From Spirosoma foliorum (lineage in GTDB: Bacteria > Bacteroidota > Bacteroidia > Cytophagales > Spirosomataceae), in contig NZ_CP059732.1 of NCBI RefSeq assembly GCF_014117325.1, positions 620,001 to 684,000 on the forward strand: a stretch of DNA of 64,000 nucleotides, given 5' to 3'. The translations under genes were made by a program, and so were the position numbers. The notes beneath the pieces are model-generated. The model was not told the origin of the DNA. It saw only the letters and a list, made by a program, of their open reading frames with translations, and ran no database searches. Shown here piece by piece: positions 16,924 to 25,951 of this stretch; the first letter of the stretch is position 1, and each line of letters begins with the position of its first letter.

Positions 16924-18303
16924 ATGTTAATAAGATTCACTGTAGAGAATTTCTTGTCATTTAGGGATAGGGTCTCTTTCTCTATGATCCCTGGAAAAGG
17001 CACGCTTAAACAATCTCATAAGACAAAACCTGTCAAGGGTGTTTCAACCCTTAAGGCTGCTGTAATACTAGGCGCTAATGCTTCAGGCAAATCAAACATA
17101 ATCAAAGCTCTAGACTTTGGTAAAATTTTACTACTTAGTGGTGTAAAAAGTGAACAGCCAATTAAATATCAACCCTTTAGATTAAATTCCAAATCGGTAA
17201 ATAGTAATTCTAGAATTGAATATGAATTTCAGCATAAGGGAAAAAATTACGCTTATGGTTTTGTTTTTAACTCAAGGGAGATCGTTGAAGAATGGCTTTT
17301 TGAATTAACTAGTAAATCTGAGTCTAAAATTTTTGAACGTAATATAAAACTTAGATCCATATACGATTTAGAGCCGTTGTTGAAGAAAAGTAAAAAAGAT
17401 GAACAAAGGCAGTTTTTGAATTTTATTGCCAAAAGTACGCCCAATAATCAGCTATTTTTAACTGAAATACGAACTCGAAGAGTCAAAGAGAATGTAGGAG
17501 ATATTTCAGATTTATTGAATGTTATTGATTGGTTTCAGAATTCTTTAAAAATTGTTTTTCCTGATGATAAATACAAGGAAGGAATTAAATCAGAGTTAAA
17601 AGACGACTCGAAACTACAAATCACTTTTGAAGAACTATTAAAATACTTTGATACAGGAATAAGTGGTATCTGTTTAGAGAAAGTGGAATTTGATTCTATC
17701 GAATTGCCTACTGAAATACTTGATAAAATTAAAGAAGATTTATTAGATCAAAAGACCGAAAATATTCGTCTTATTCTGCCGCTTAAGAGTAGTACTTATT
17801 TTATATCGAAGACAAAAAATAAAAATTTGTCTGTTCAAAAGTTTATGACCAAACACAACGTAGCTGGGCAAAAAAAACCAGAACTGTTCGATACACGTGA
17901 CGAATCAGATGGAACAAACAGAATAATTGATCTTATACCTTTTATAATTGATTTACTGCAAGGCGATAATGTATTCATAATAGATGAGATGGAACGCAGT
18001 CTTCATCCTAATTTAATATACGACCTATTTGATTTATTTTTAGATAAAAGCGAGAACATTAACAGTCAGTTAATTGTAGCAAGCCATGAATCAACTTTGT
18101 TGACTCAAAAGCTTTTACGAAAAGATGAAATATGGTTTGTTACTAAAGATGAAGAAGGGAATAGCCGTTTACATTCGCTTGAAGAATATAACATCCGTTT
18201 TGATAAGGAAATCAGGAAAGATTATTTACTAGGCAGGTACAAGGCTGTGCCTAGAATTGGAAATCGCAATAAGTTAACATCTTTACCTAATCAGGACAAC
18301 TAA
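16924..18303 (+). CDS. rloA: RloA-like AAA ATPase (AAA_15/OLD type)
   Basis: 459 residues of an SMC/OLD-like ATPase: N-terminal strand MLIRFTVENFLSFRDR, Walker A GANASGKSNIIKAL (about 57-65), a long helical insertion, an ESDGTNRIIDLIPF signature, Walker B NVFIIDEMERSLHP and a C-terminal HESTLL switch. Its partner RloB follows 2 bp after the stop. RloA/RloB-like pairs act in phage defence (the AbiL-type abortive systems are relatives). Base composition is clearly more AT-rich than the leader and trailer, a sign of different origin. The role in defence is inferred from family knowledge. Confidence 0.85.
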   Translation: MLIRFTVENFLSFRDRVSFSMIPGKGTLKQSHKTKPVKGVSTLKAAVILGANASGKSNIIKALDFGKILLLSGVKSEQPIKYQPFRLNSKSVNSNSRIEYEFQHKGKNYAYGFVFNSREIVEEWLFELTSKSESKIFERNIKLRSIYDLEPLLKKSKKDEQRQFLNFIAKSTPNNQLFLTEIRTRRVKENVGDISDLLNVIDWFQNSLKIVFPDDKYKEGIKSELKDDSKLQITFEELLKYFDTGISGICLEKVEFDSIELPTEILDKIKEDLLDQKTENIRLILPLKSSTYFISKTKNKNLSVQKFMTKHNVAGQKKPELFDTRDESDGTNRIIDLIPFIIDLLQGDNVFIIDEMERSLHPNLIYDLFDLFLDKSENINSQLIVASHESTLLTQKLLRKDEIWFVTKDEEGNSRLHSLEEYNIRFDKEIRKDYLLGRYKAVPRIGNRNKLTSLPNQDN

Positions 18304-18305
18304 AG

Positions 18306-18965
18306 ATGCCAAGGGAAAGAGCAGAGCTAATCAGAATAAGCGGAGTAAAAGAACGCGAAAAGATGTTTCTTTTAGCTTATGAGGGTAACGAAACAGAACC
18401 AACTTATTTCGAAGCTCTGAAAAATGATTACAGATTTAATAATGATATAATTGAAATCGTTTCCCTAAGGCGTGATAAGAGAGATACAAAAAGTGCTCCA
18501 AAATATGTGTTTGAGAATCTCCGAAAAATAAAGGATGAATATAACCTAGGAATTGATGATGAATTATGGATGATAATTGATAGGGATAGAAATAGAAACA
18601 ATATCGAAAAATATTACCAAAAATGCCAAGAAGAAACTAATTTTTTCTTGGCATTGAGTAACCCATGTTTTGAATTATGGTTATTACTGCATATTAAAGA
18701 TTTATTAGAATTTACTGAAGAAGAATTAATACAGATTACAGAAAACAGAAAGATCAGGCCAAAAGGAAGGAGAACTTACTTGAAGAAGCTGTTGAGTCAA
18801 ATTCTATCTGATGGTTACAACGAATCAAATTTACGTCCCGAAAGATTCTTACCCTATATTGAAGAAGCAGTTAGAAGAGCAAAGAGTTTAAATAATCCAC
18901 AAGAAAATTATCCTACAGGTTTGGGTACGGACATTTATAAACTCGTCGAAAAATTAATATATTGA
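18306..18965 (+). CDS. rloB: RloB-like TOPRIM-fold protein
   Basis: 219 residues. The RloB pattern is clear: YEGNETEPTYFEAL near the N-terminus (TOPRIM-like acidic motif), DDELWMIIDRDRNRNN, and the SNPCFELWLLLHI motif. Its start is 2 bp after the ATPase stop, so translation is probably coupled. The stop lies 58 bp before attC-like site D. Together with the ATPase it forms one two-gene cassette. RloB is thought to be the effector nuclease of the pair; that is family knowledge, not visible here. Confidence 0.88.
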   Translation: MPRERAELIRISGVKEREKMFLLAYEGNETEPTYFEALKNDYRFNNDIIEIVSLRRDKRDTKSAPKYVFENLRKIKDEYNLGIDDELWMIIDRDRNRNNIEKYYQKCQEETNFFLALSNPCFELWLLLHIKDLLEFTEEELIQITENRKIRPKGRRTYLKKLLSQILSDGYNESNLRPERFLPYIEEAVRRAKSLNNPQENYPTGLGTDIYKLVEKLIY

Positions 18966-19023
18966 AAATATAATGATGGGAGTTGTCGGGTGACAGGGAG
19001 CACGTCCCGAAGGAGAGCGGGCA

Positions 19024-19109
19024 GCCCAACCAAACAGGGGCGTAAAGGTGAAAGTGGCTCATGTTCAGGGCACTTGCGCCTGCTCCATCGGCCCCTGTTG
19101 GCGTTGGGT
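19024..19109 (+). repeat. attC-like site D
   Basis: R'' 19024-19030, R' GTTGGGT 19103-19109, 86 bp. L'' CAGGGGCG pairs with L' CGGCCCCTG: the usual TG/CA end has become CG/CG on both arms, a compensatory change. Confidence 0.85.
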
Positions 19110-19301
19110 GAACCAGCCAAGATGTGTTTACAAGGCGGGTTACCTGCGACAGTGGAGACGCCCTAACACGCAGACTTTGGGCTCGTTGATTGGGTTCCGG
19201 TTGACAAGCCAAGCGCCCCGGTTAAGTGGCTTGAAAGTGAGTTTGCAACCTCGTGTGCGACAAGCTAATCGCTTTTTGTACATCCCTTCGACAGATAATT
19301 T

Positions 19302-19508
19302 ATGAACATCAAACTGCTATTTTTGGGACTCGGTTTGCTTTTATTCATTTCATCCTTTTTGGTCGAAGGCGAGGCTTTTGACATTCAGCTTTATGCTACC
19401 TATTTTGTCATTGGTTGGGGCAGTGTATTAAAGGGTTTAGGCTTTTTGTTTTGCTTAATTAGTGGAGTTTATTTTTTGCTTAACCGTCAAGTTAGTAGGC
19501 GGCAATGA
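19302..19508 (+). CDS. Small two-helix membrane protein (cassette)
   Basis: 68 residues with two hydrophobic segments (about 4-20 and 45-62) and a basic tail. It starts at the ATG at 19302 after a leader of GACA modules and ends 58 bp before site E. No family recognised. Position, orientation and coding look support a real cassette gene of unknown function. Confidence 0.6.
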   Translation: MNIKLLFLGLGLLLFISSFLVEGEAFDIQLYATYFVIGWGSVLKGLGFLFCLISGVYFLLNRQVSRRQ

Positions 19509-19565
19509 CGCTCCGCGCGGGCAGGCTACCTGTGACAAGACGCATGTCCCTCAGGAGGCTTGGCA

Positions 19566-19649
19566 GCCCAACCAAATGAGTGTGTAAAGGTTCAGGTACG
19601 CTTGTTCAGTTGAAGACTCGCCCACCATCAACACTCATGAGCGTTGGGT
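19566..19649 (+). repeat. attC-like site E
   Basis: R'' 19566-19572, R' GTTGGGT 19643-19649, 84 bp. L'' ATGAGTG(TG) pairs with L' CA-A-CACTCAT, one extra A. The L arms differ from other sites but still match each other. Confidence 0.85.
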
Positions 19650-19838
19650 GAACACAACAGCGGATAACGTAGCGGTGGGCTCTCGTACGACAGTAAGCTC
19701 GTCCCGAAGTCGGGCTGTTTGGCTCGTTGGCCGGCTTCCGGTCGACAAGGGTCACGGCTCAACATGCAAGCTTTTGGCTCATGGGTTAGCCTCGGTTGAC
19801 AAACAGCATGACTCAACAATAAACTTGAAGGAATTACT

Positions 19839-20288
19839 TTGGCAAGGCGTATTAATTCTCGCGACATTCTTTTGGTTGAGTATAACACTGCTCAAAACTG
19901 GTATGCTCAAATTCCAATTAAAAATTGGTTATGTGTTTTAGTGAGTGATAACCGGGAAAGGAGGTATCTTGATGAAGTCATCTCAAAAATTATCCTCAAG
20001 GATGTTTGCTGGATAGCCACAGTTGGGAAGCAATGTGAAGAGGTACACGATTTGATAGATGAAGAAATCGTATTTAGGGAAGTAGAGGAAGAAGACAAGC
20101 CTTACCTTCCTAGTCATGCTATAATGACCACTTGGCATCATGATTTTGAGGACGGTATCTGGTTTTCAATTATCGCAGCCAATGACGATGAGGTTGACAT
20201 TGAGACAGTTGTCATTCTGGATATGACCAATGGAGAAAGAATGGCTGATATTCAGACAGCTCTTGACAAGGCTGAATACGATAGGTAG
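19839..20288 (+). CDS. 149-residue cassette protein, unknown function
   Basis: Starts at TTG 19839 with GAAGG a few bases upstream, an unusual case of a Shine-Dalgarno-like match here; no ATG is available near the N-terminus. The protein is soluble and acidic, with a predicted alpha/beta core (NWLCVLVSDN, KDVCWIATVGKQCEEVHD, TVVILDMTNGERMADIQTALD). The pattern of Trp/His residues TTWHHDFEDGIWFSIIAA stands out. It may belong to a small uncharacterised family. It ends 65 bp before site F. Confidence 0.65.
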   Translation: MARRINSRDILLVEYNTAQNWYAQIPIKNWLCVLVSDNRERRYLDEVISKIILKDVCWIATVGKQCEEVHDLIDEEIVFREVEEEDKPYLPSHAIMTTWHHDFEDGIWFSIIAANDDEVDIETVVILDMTNGERMADIQTALDKAEYDR

Positions 20289-20354
20289 AAAGGTTCTGAT
20301 CTCCTCTGCCGTCCTTCGGGCGACAGGGAGCACGTCCCGCCGGAAAGCGGGGCA

Positions 20355-20441
20355 GCCCAACCAAACAGGGGTGTAAAGGTTGAAAGTTCGTTTGTTGTCT
20401 TGGGTGGTTTCATCATCCATCAGCCCCTGTTGGCGTTGGGT
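20355..20441 (+). repeat. attC-like site F
   Basis: R'' 20355-20361, R' GTTGGGT 20435-20441, 87 bp. L'' CAGGGGTG pairs with L' CAGCCCCTG, one extra G. Confidence 0.85.
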
Positions 20442-21077
20442 GATGCGAACAGGCTGAAAAACAACGTAGTGGCCGGGTTTCGTGTGACAACGCTCACAGC
20501 TCGTTAGGCTGATTTTTGGATTGTTTGCAAGCGTCGGTTGACACGAGAATCGCCCCGTTAGGCAAATTAATGGGTTGGTTGAAAGTAGACTTTCGGGCGA
20601 CAAAAGACTCTCTTTTATTAATATAGTGTACTGTCCCACTTTAGTTCTTACTTTTAACATTGAGCGAGAGTAACTTTAAAGATGAAAAAATTACAAGTAT
20701 TTGTATCATCCACATATAGTGATTTGTTAGAGGAGCGCCAAGCCTGTGTCGAAACCATTTTGCAGGCAGGTCACATACCCGCAGGTATGGAGTTATTTGC
20801 AGCAGGAAGTGAAACCCAGCTTGAAACGATAAAAAGATGGATTGATGCTTCTGATGTTTACATGCTACTTTTAGGTGGTAGATACGGCTCTTTAGACCCA
20901 AAGACTAAGCTGGCATATACAGAAGTCGAATATAGATACGCTATCGAAAAGAAAAAGCCCGTTTTCGCTGTGGTTATGTCAGATGCTTTTCTTGATACGA
21001 AAATAACTCAAGTTGGTAGAGCATGTATGTCGTCAAATGAAAGTGGACAGACGCGGGTGAAAAGAGAAGAGATGGTT

Positions 21078-22052
21078 TTAGCCACTTTGGGCTCGCTGAA
21101 AAATATGATTTTTCCGGCGTTGGGACAAACTTAGCTGCTTCGTTTTTTGCCGACTAGCCAAGATCTGCTCTTGACGACCCCAGTACGCATCGGCTGGCCG
21201 TACGTTGTCCAGTGATTCATGGTAGCGTTGATGATTATAATAGTCTACCCACTCCGTTAGGCGTTCTCTCAACTCATCCGGACTATAGTAGTGTTCTAAT
21301 AACAGCACGTTTTTCATGGATCGATGATACCGCTCGATCTTTCCTTGGGTCATCGGATGAAAGGGAGCGCTACGAATATGATCGATGCTTTCTCCTTTCA
21401 GATAATCCTTTAGATAGCGAGATACATAAGCCGAACCATTGTCGGAGAGCATACGAGGCCGCTGACCACTTTTCAGACTACTCGCTTTCAGAGCAGCTTG
21501 CACGGTTCGCTCTACATCTGTCGCTTGCATGCCCGGACATAATTCCCAAGCTAAGATGTACCGAGAATAATCATCCAATACCGTCGACAGATAATACCAA
21601 CCCCAGTGCTTGATCTTGAAATAGGTGAAGTCAGTCTGCCAGAGTTGATTGGGAGCCGTGGTCGGATTATAGAAGTGGTCAGCCGCTTCCATCAACCGAT
21701 AAGCAGGGGTAGTGATTAGCCCCCGACTTTTGAGAACCCGGTAAACGGTGGATTCGGAGACAAACCACTGCTCATTATCAACGATATAGCAAGCCAGTTC
21801 GCGACTGGAAAGGTCAGGTCGATCTAAAGCTAGCTCAACAATCCGATTTTTTTCGCCGATTGGTAGTTGATTCCAGATGCTTGTACGACGGCAAGGTTGA
21901 TCGGCCAAGCCATCAAAGCCAGCGCTTAAATAACGCTTATACCAGCTGTAAAAAGTAGCTCGGTTGATCCCCAGTTCCTGTAACGTGGCCTTTACACTGA
22001 TGGGTGACTGTTCGACTAAGCTTATAATCTCCATTTTCTCGGACTGAGTCAT
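21078..22052 (-). CDS. IS3-family transposase OrfB
   Basis: 324 residues. A helix-turn-helix and HTH_21-like region (about 10-95) precedes an rve integrase core with the DDE triad: Asp in LWQTDFTYFK, Asp in MLSDNGSAYV and Glu in TQGKIERYHRS. C-terminal NVRPADAYWG is usual. It starts 13 bp after OrfA ends. An A8 run near the end of OrfA could let ribosomes or polymerase shift frame and fuse the two; a shift of +1 (or -2) would be needed rather than the usual -1. Confidence 0.9.
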   Translation of the reverse strand: MTQSEKMEIISLVEQSPISVKATLQELGINRATFYSWYKRYLSAGFDGLADQPCRRTSIWNQLPIGEKNRIVELALDRPDLSSRELACYIVDNEQWFVSESTVYRVLKSRGLITTPAYRLMEAADHFYNPTTAPNQLWQTDFTYFKIKHWGWYYLSTVLDDYSRYILAWELCPGMQATDVERTVQAALKASSLKSGQRPRMLSDNGSAYVSRYLKDYLKGESIDHIRSAPFHPMTQGKIERYHRSMKNVLLLEHYYSPDELRERLTEWVDYYNHQRYHESLDNVRPADAYWGRQEQILASRQKTKQLSLSQRRKNHIFQRAQSG

Positions 22053-22065
22053 GTGATGATCGGGG

Positions 22066-22470
22066 TTAATCGTCGGCCTTAAGGCTTTTTTTTAATACCC
22101 GATTCTCTAAGCTCAGTTCGGCTACCAGCTGTTTAAGAGCCTCATTTTCGGACTTGATGGACTGCACTTCGGGAGCGGTGGCTTCTCGAGTTGTATCACC
22201 CGCCAGTCGTTTCTTACCCGCTTCGAGAAACTCTTTACTCCAGCGGTAATAAATGTTGGTGTTGAGCCCTTCCCGCCGACAGATCTCAGCTACTGACTGT
22301 TCGCCTTGCAAGCCTTCTAGCACAATGCGAATCTTTTCTTCAGCGGTGTATTGGCGTCGGGTTTGTCGCTGAATGTCTTTGATGATGGATAAAGCAGGCT
22401 TGCGCTCGGCAGAGGTGGGAGATTGCGAGGCTGTGCGCTTGGCTTTGGAGGTTTTAGCCGAATTGGACAT
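22066..22470 (-). CDS. IS3-family OrfA (helix-turn-helix)
   Basis: The start at 22470 (MSNSAKTSKAKR) is preferred over an upstream ATG at 22524 that lies close to the terminal repeat. 134 residues: a basic N-terminal tail, a HTH_Tnp_1-type segment YTAEEKIRIVLEGLQGEQSVAEICRREGLNTNIYYRWSKEFLE, and a C-terminal leucine zipper ENEALKQLVAELSLENRVLKKSL typical of IS3 OrfA. It ends in an A8 tract before OrfB. Confidence 0.85.
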   Translation of the reverse strand: MSNSAKTSKAKRTASQSPTSAERKPALSIIKDIQRQTRRQYTAEEKIRIVLEGLQGEQSVAEICRREGLNTNIYYRWSKEFLEAGKKRLAGDTTREATAPEVQSIKSENEALKQLVAELSLENRVLKKSLKADD

Positions 22471-23250
22471 AATTAAGGAGGTTTGAGTGAAACAATTTAC
22501 TGAATTGTCTCTTCTCATTTTCACCCCTTTTGTCCACTTTCATTTGACGACGTACAGTAGAGCAGTCCTTGAGCAGGATAACGTCGATAAGTACAGGAAA
22601 TTCAAGAAAGTTGTGATGTCAAAAATCGTCAAATTTTTTGACAGCTTGGATGGAATAAAATTGGCTATTTTTCAGTCAATGATTGAAATTGATAGCCGCT
22701 ACAATTTAGAAGGCTGGGTTAGAGGAAGCGAAGTTGTAGATGTAAAGCCGCTAATCAGTCAAATATCTGCCCTTACTCAAGAAAACGCTGATTTAAAGAG
22801 GGAGATTGCCAGCTTGCGTAAAAATGCTGTTAAGCAATCGAAATCAAAACGTACTTTAAAACAGTTTGAGTTACAGGGCACTATTCATACTGTTGAGCAT
22901 TGGCGAGATATGCTAACTAAAGTGTTAGGAATCTTTGCTGAACAAAAACGATTTAAAGACCCGGATGTACTATTGAATCTGAACAATAACCGAGCTACAT
23001 TTTTTACTTTTGACGAATCAAAGGTTAGCCGTCCTCACAAAATTCCATTAACAAATCTGTATCTCGGAACTCATCAAAGCCCTGATAGTTTTCAAAGATT
23101 AACGCGGTTAGTTGTCGAAGCCATTGGTTTACCTGAAAGCTCTTTCAAAATAATCGGAGAATTGCCTAATCCCAACGCACATTCAGATTGAAGGTGTATC
23201 TCTATAAATGTCAGGAAGGGTATTTTCAAGGTTTCCAGTAGCTTTGCGAC

Positions 23251-24096
23251 ATGGAAACAGGTATTTACATTCCTATTATTTCGGACTATGGCTTCAAAGC
23301 TACCTTTGGTAATGAAGCTGACAGTTTATTCCTTCGTACCGCTTTACAGGCACTTATCAAATCAGACACACCCATTCGAGAGGTGCATTTTGATAAGAAT
23401 GTGTTTGAAGCACTGACCATCGACAGTCGAAGCGGCATTTTTGATTTAGCCTGCACGGATGAAAACGGTAGTCAGTTCATCGTGGAAATGCAGTTAGGCT
23501 TGGCTCCGCATTTTGTGCAGCGGATGAAATTTTACGCTCTACACAAGTTTAACACAGTGGTAGAGCGAGGGGAGTTCGATTATGCCAATCTGCCTAAAAT
23601 CTATGCGATTGCTATTTTAGCAAAGAACATTCTGCCAACGACTCAGTTTCATACCGTTGCCAATCTACGCAGTGAGGAGGGTGAAATTATTGATAGTCAG
23701 ATGACGTTTATCACCGTAGAATTGGCTAAGTTTAATAAGCAAGTAGCTGAAATAGAGACCGATTTAGAAAAACTGGTTTATACCATGAAGACGCTTCATA
23801 CTACTGAGCCTACTCAATACCCCGCTTTCTGGAATGAGGAATGGCTCAAACGGGCTATTGACGAGTTGGACACGCGGAAAATGACTCCAGAAGAGCGGGC
23901 TTACTTTGCGCGTGTGACAGCAGCTAATGCCGAAGCAGTAAAGGCTGAGAAGCAACGGATTCAAGAAGCAGTAGAGAAAAAAGAAGTTGAGACAGTAAAG
24001 AACCTGTTGAACTTAGGCATTTTAACTGTCAGTCAGATAGCACAAACCGTTGGCGTGAGCGAAAACTTTGTTCGCCAACTCTCCGGAGACAGGTAG
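23251..24096 (+). CDS. Rpn-family/PD-(D/E)XK nuclease-like protein
   Basis: 281 residues. The start FIPIISDYGFKATFG-type segment (ISDYGFKATFGNEADSLFLRTALQALI) and the PD-(D/E)XK core SRSGIFDLACTDENGSQFIVEMQLG, with Asp and the ExQ motif, are those of the Rpn recombination-promoting nuclease/transposase_31 group (also labelled PD-(D/E)XK nuclease family transposase). A C-terminal coiled coil and a short HTH-like tail LGILTVSQIAQTVGVSENFVRQL follow. A TAGCTTTG box at 23239-23246 lies 4 bp before the ATG. It shares one cassette with the broken DUF4062 gene and its stop lies 25 bp before site G. Confidence 0.85.
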   Translation: METGIYIPIISDYGFKATFGNEADSLFLRTALQALIKSDTPIREVHFDKNVFEALTIDSRSGIFDLACTDENGSQFIVEMQLGLAPHFVQRMKFYALHKFNTVVERGEFDYANLPKIYAIAILAKNILPTTQFHTVANLRSEEGEIIDSQMTFITVELAKFNKQVAEIETDLEKLVYTMKTLHTTEPTQYPAFWNEEWLKRAIDELDTRKMTPEERAYFARVTAANAEAVKAEKQRIQEAVEKKEVETVKNLLNLGILTVSQIAQTVGVSENFVRQLSGDR

Positions 24097-24121
24097 CAGG
24101 CCGCAAAGTCAAGCTTTGACA

Positions 24122-24185
24122 GCCCAACCGTCCATGTGTGTAAATGTCTCGCTACGCTCGTCATCAGCACATGGAGATGTTGGGT
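24122..24185 (+). repeat. attC-like site G (short)
   Basis: Only 64 bp: R'' 24122-24128, R' GTTGGGT 24179-24185. L'' CCATGTG(TG) pairs with L' CA-G-CACATGG, one extra G. The centre is shorter than in other sites and the L-arm sequence is unique, but pairing is kept. Confidence 0.82.
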
Positions 24186-24379
24186 GAACTCAACAGTCTG
24201 TAATGTAGTGGTGGGCTTTCTGTCGACAAGGAGTACGGCTCGATAGGCGATCTTTTTAGCTCGTTGGTCAGTTTCGGTTGACAAAGGGTACGCCCCGATA
24301 ATTAGGCTTTAAGATGTATGGCGGCTTGGGGGCGACAGCGCAAACGCCCCTGTTTGGAAACTCGATAACAAAGACAAAA

Positions 24380-24652
24380 ATGGCAGAACGGTTAGTTTCT
24401 TGTGAAGAACATGGGGAGTTGCCCGGTGGCTTTGTATGTCAGCATGTATTTAATGGGGAACGTTTAGGCTTTCATCAGGGACATGACGAGGATGGTGAGC
24501 CTAGTTTAGAAGGGTGGTGTAATCGATGCGAAAACCTACGAGCTCTTGGGCAGGGGTGGAACGATGATAATATGGCTTTTGCGGACATCAAGTTAGTTTG
24601 TTCAGCGTGTTTTGAACGTATCAAAAATTTGAATCAATTGAGACGGCCATAA
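24380..24652 (+). CDS. Small zinc-ribbon-like cassette protein
   Basis: 90 residues from ATG 24380 (MAERLVSCEEHG). Cys/His clusters CEEHGE, FVCQHV, WCNRCE and VCSACF suggest two zinc sites. The pattern resembles a small uncharacterised family seen in proteobacteria (C-x-x-H-G ... V-C-x-H ... D-A-W-C-x-x-C-E ... L-C-x-x-C), from memory. The earlier in-frame ATG at 24314 lies in leader sequence. It ends 64 bp before site H. Confidence 0.65.
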   Translation: MAERLVSCEEHGELPGGFVCQHVFNGERLGFHQGHDEDGEPSLEGWCNRCENLRALGQGWNDDNMAFADIKLVCSACFERIKNLNQLRRP

Positions 24653-24715
24653 TATGTTTGGCTCCCCTGTCACCCTTCGGGCGACAGGATGCTCGCCGGT
24701 TGGGAAGGCGGGGCA

Positions 24716-24803
24716 GCCCAACCAAACAGGGGTGTAAAGGCAGGCAGATACTTTTGTTGTTTTTAGTGGTCTCAGCGGCCATCAGCCCCTGTGGTCGTTG
24801 CGT
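24716..24803 (+). repeat. attC-like site H (altered R')
   Basis: R'' 24716-24722, R' GTTGCGT 24797-24803: one base differs from GTTGGGT. L'' CAGGGGTG pairs with L' CAGCCCCTG with one extra G. 88 bp. Confidence 0.8.
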
Positions 24804-24935
24804 GACCCGGCCAAGATGGGAGTGCTAGGCGGATTACCGGCAACAGGATGCACGGCTCGACAGGTAGTTTTTAGGCTCGTTGGGCGATTTCGGTTGACAG
24901 AAAGAACGCTCTAATAAGGATAGCCATAAGTGTCT

Positions 24936-25391
24936 ATGTCACTGAGCGAAAAGGATAAAATAGCGTTTGAAAGAGCCTATAATGATAATGGCATTTTCAC
25001 TTATTTTGGTGATGTCTTTGAAGTCTTAATTAGCGAAAAGGCGCACATCATAAAATGGGAAAATGTCGTCGGTATGGTAGGCTTTAAAAAAGATTTATAC
25101 ACTATTGATACCATCGGCTTAGACATATTTTGTGACAGTAACTTTCAATTCACTATCTACGAGGAAACTCCCAGATGGTTTCAGTTCCTGCACAAGTCTA
25201 AAATCGCTATCGAAGAAATCCCTGAACATTGGGAGATTGATATTGCAGTCCCAGCTTTCGAGTCTAAGCCAACTTTAGTATACGACCGACAGGGTAGAAA
25301 CCTAACTGAATTTATTAAAGATGAATACTCAGCATTAAGTCCCACGATTGTTGAACGTAGTATCAGCAGGATACGTAACTGGTTTAGTTAA
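24936..25391 (+). CDS. 151-residue cassette protein, unknown function
   Basis: The ATG at 24936 is preferred over a GTG two codons earlier. The protein is acidic and soluble, with an alpha/beta look: NGIFTYFGDVFEVLISEKAHIIKWENVVGMVGFKKDL, and the tryptophan-rich ETPRWFQFLHKSKIAIEEIPEHWE. The segment order suggests an immunity- or DUF-type small protein, but no family is recognised. A GACA-module leader precedes it, and it ends 61 bp before site I. Confidence 0.65.
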   Translation: MSLSEKDKIAFERAYNDNGIFTYFGDVFEVLISEKAHIIKWENVVGMVGFKKDLYTIDTIGLDIFCDSNFQFTIYEETPRWFQFLHKSKIAIEEIPEHWEIDIAVPAFESKPTLVYDRQGRNLTEFIKDEYSALSPTIVERSISRIRNWFS

Positions 25392-25452
25392 TTTCGCTCT
25401 GCGTGGGGGCGTTCCCCGTCGACAGGAAGCACGTCCCGCAGGAAAGTATGCA

Positions 25453-25539
25453 GCCCAACCAGCAAAGGGTGTAAAGGTTGACACTACGTTTGTTGTATCG
25501 AGTATTTTGCTCATCCATCAGCCCTTTGGGTCGTTGGGT
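25453..25539 (+). repeat. attC-like site I
   Basis: R'' 25453-25459, R' GTTGGGT 25533-25539, 87 bp. L'' AAAGGGTG pairs with L' CA-G-CCCTTT, one extra G. The A/T side of the arm is changed on both sides. Confidence 0.85.
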
Positions 25540-25843
25540 GGCGGGTCCAAAATAGGAATCAAAGGCGGGTTACGGCTGACAGGGGGCACGGCTCGACAGG
25601 TATTTTTGGGCTCGTTGGGCGGCTTCGGTTGACAGGCCAAACGCCCCTAAACTCGGGCTTTGACCAGTTAGGCGGCTCACTTGCGACAGCAGAAACGCCC
25701 CGATTGGGCCCGCTCGACAAAAGCGGATGCGTGGCGTTGTTGAGCTTCGCGCTCGGCCTGGAAATCGGTTCCGTGCGTTTGTGTCCGCTCCGCGTGGGGG
25801 TTGCTTCCTGCGACAGGACTCCCGTCCCGTCTTGGAGTTTGCA
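25540..25843 (+). repeat. ORF-less leader-module region before site J
   Basis: No gene. Four or five GACA modules, for example TTGACAGGCCAAACGCCCC near 25629, a GTTGGGCGG segment that could pair with the following CGCCCC, and the trailer before R''. It is homologous to the A-B and J-K intervals. Confidence 0.7.
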
Positions 25844-25951
25844 GCCCAACCTCCGCTGAGTTCGCGGGCGAACACACGCACAAGAACGCATGAATTGAAA
25901 AGCCACTTGCCAAGCTTATCTTTACTGAGCTATCAGTAGCCCCCTGTGGGA

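Larger units (their letters stand above)
21024..22556 (-). mobile_element. IS3-family insertion sequence in the DUF4062 gene
   Basis: 1533 bp with imperfect inverted repeats of over 20 bp: TGTATGTCGTCAAATGAAAG at 21024 onwards and the complement of TGTACGTCGTCAAATGAAAG at the right end. It is flanked by 8-bp direct repeats GTAGAGCA (21016-21023 and 22557-22564), longer than the 3-5 bp usual for IS3. It carries OrfA and OrfB on the minus strand. Confidence 0.9.
20682..23191 (+). pseudogene. DUF4062 protein gene split by an IS3-family element
   Basis: The 5' part (20682-21023) encodes MKKLQVFVSSTYSDLLEERQA..., the DUF4062 signature (FVSSTYxDLxxER) with a YMLLLGGRYGS segment. The 3' part (22565-23191) continues with AVLEQDNVDKYRKF and a coiled-coil stretch. 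Removing the element and one copy of GTAGAGCA restores one frame of 322 residues: ...ITQVGRA-VLEQDN. DUF4062 proteins are often fused to defence or signalling modules; here the C-terminal part is not a recognised domain. The gene is inactivated by the insertion. The partner downstream is an Rpn-like nuclease in the same cassette. Confidence 0.85.
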
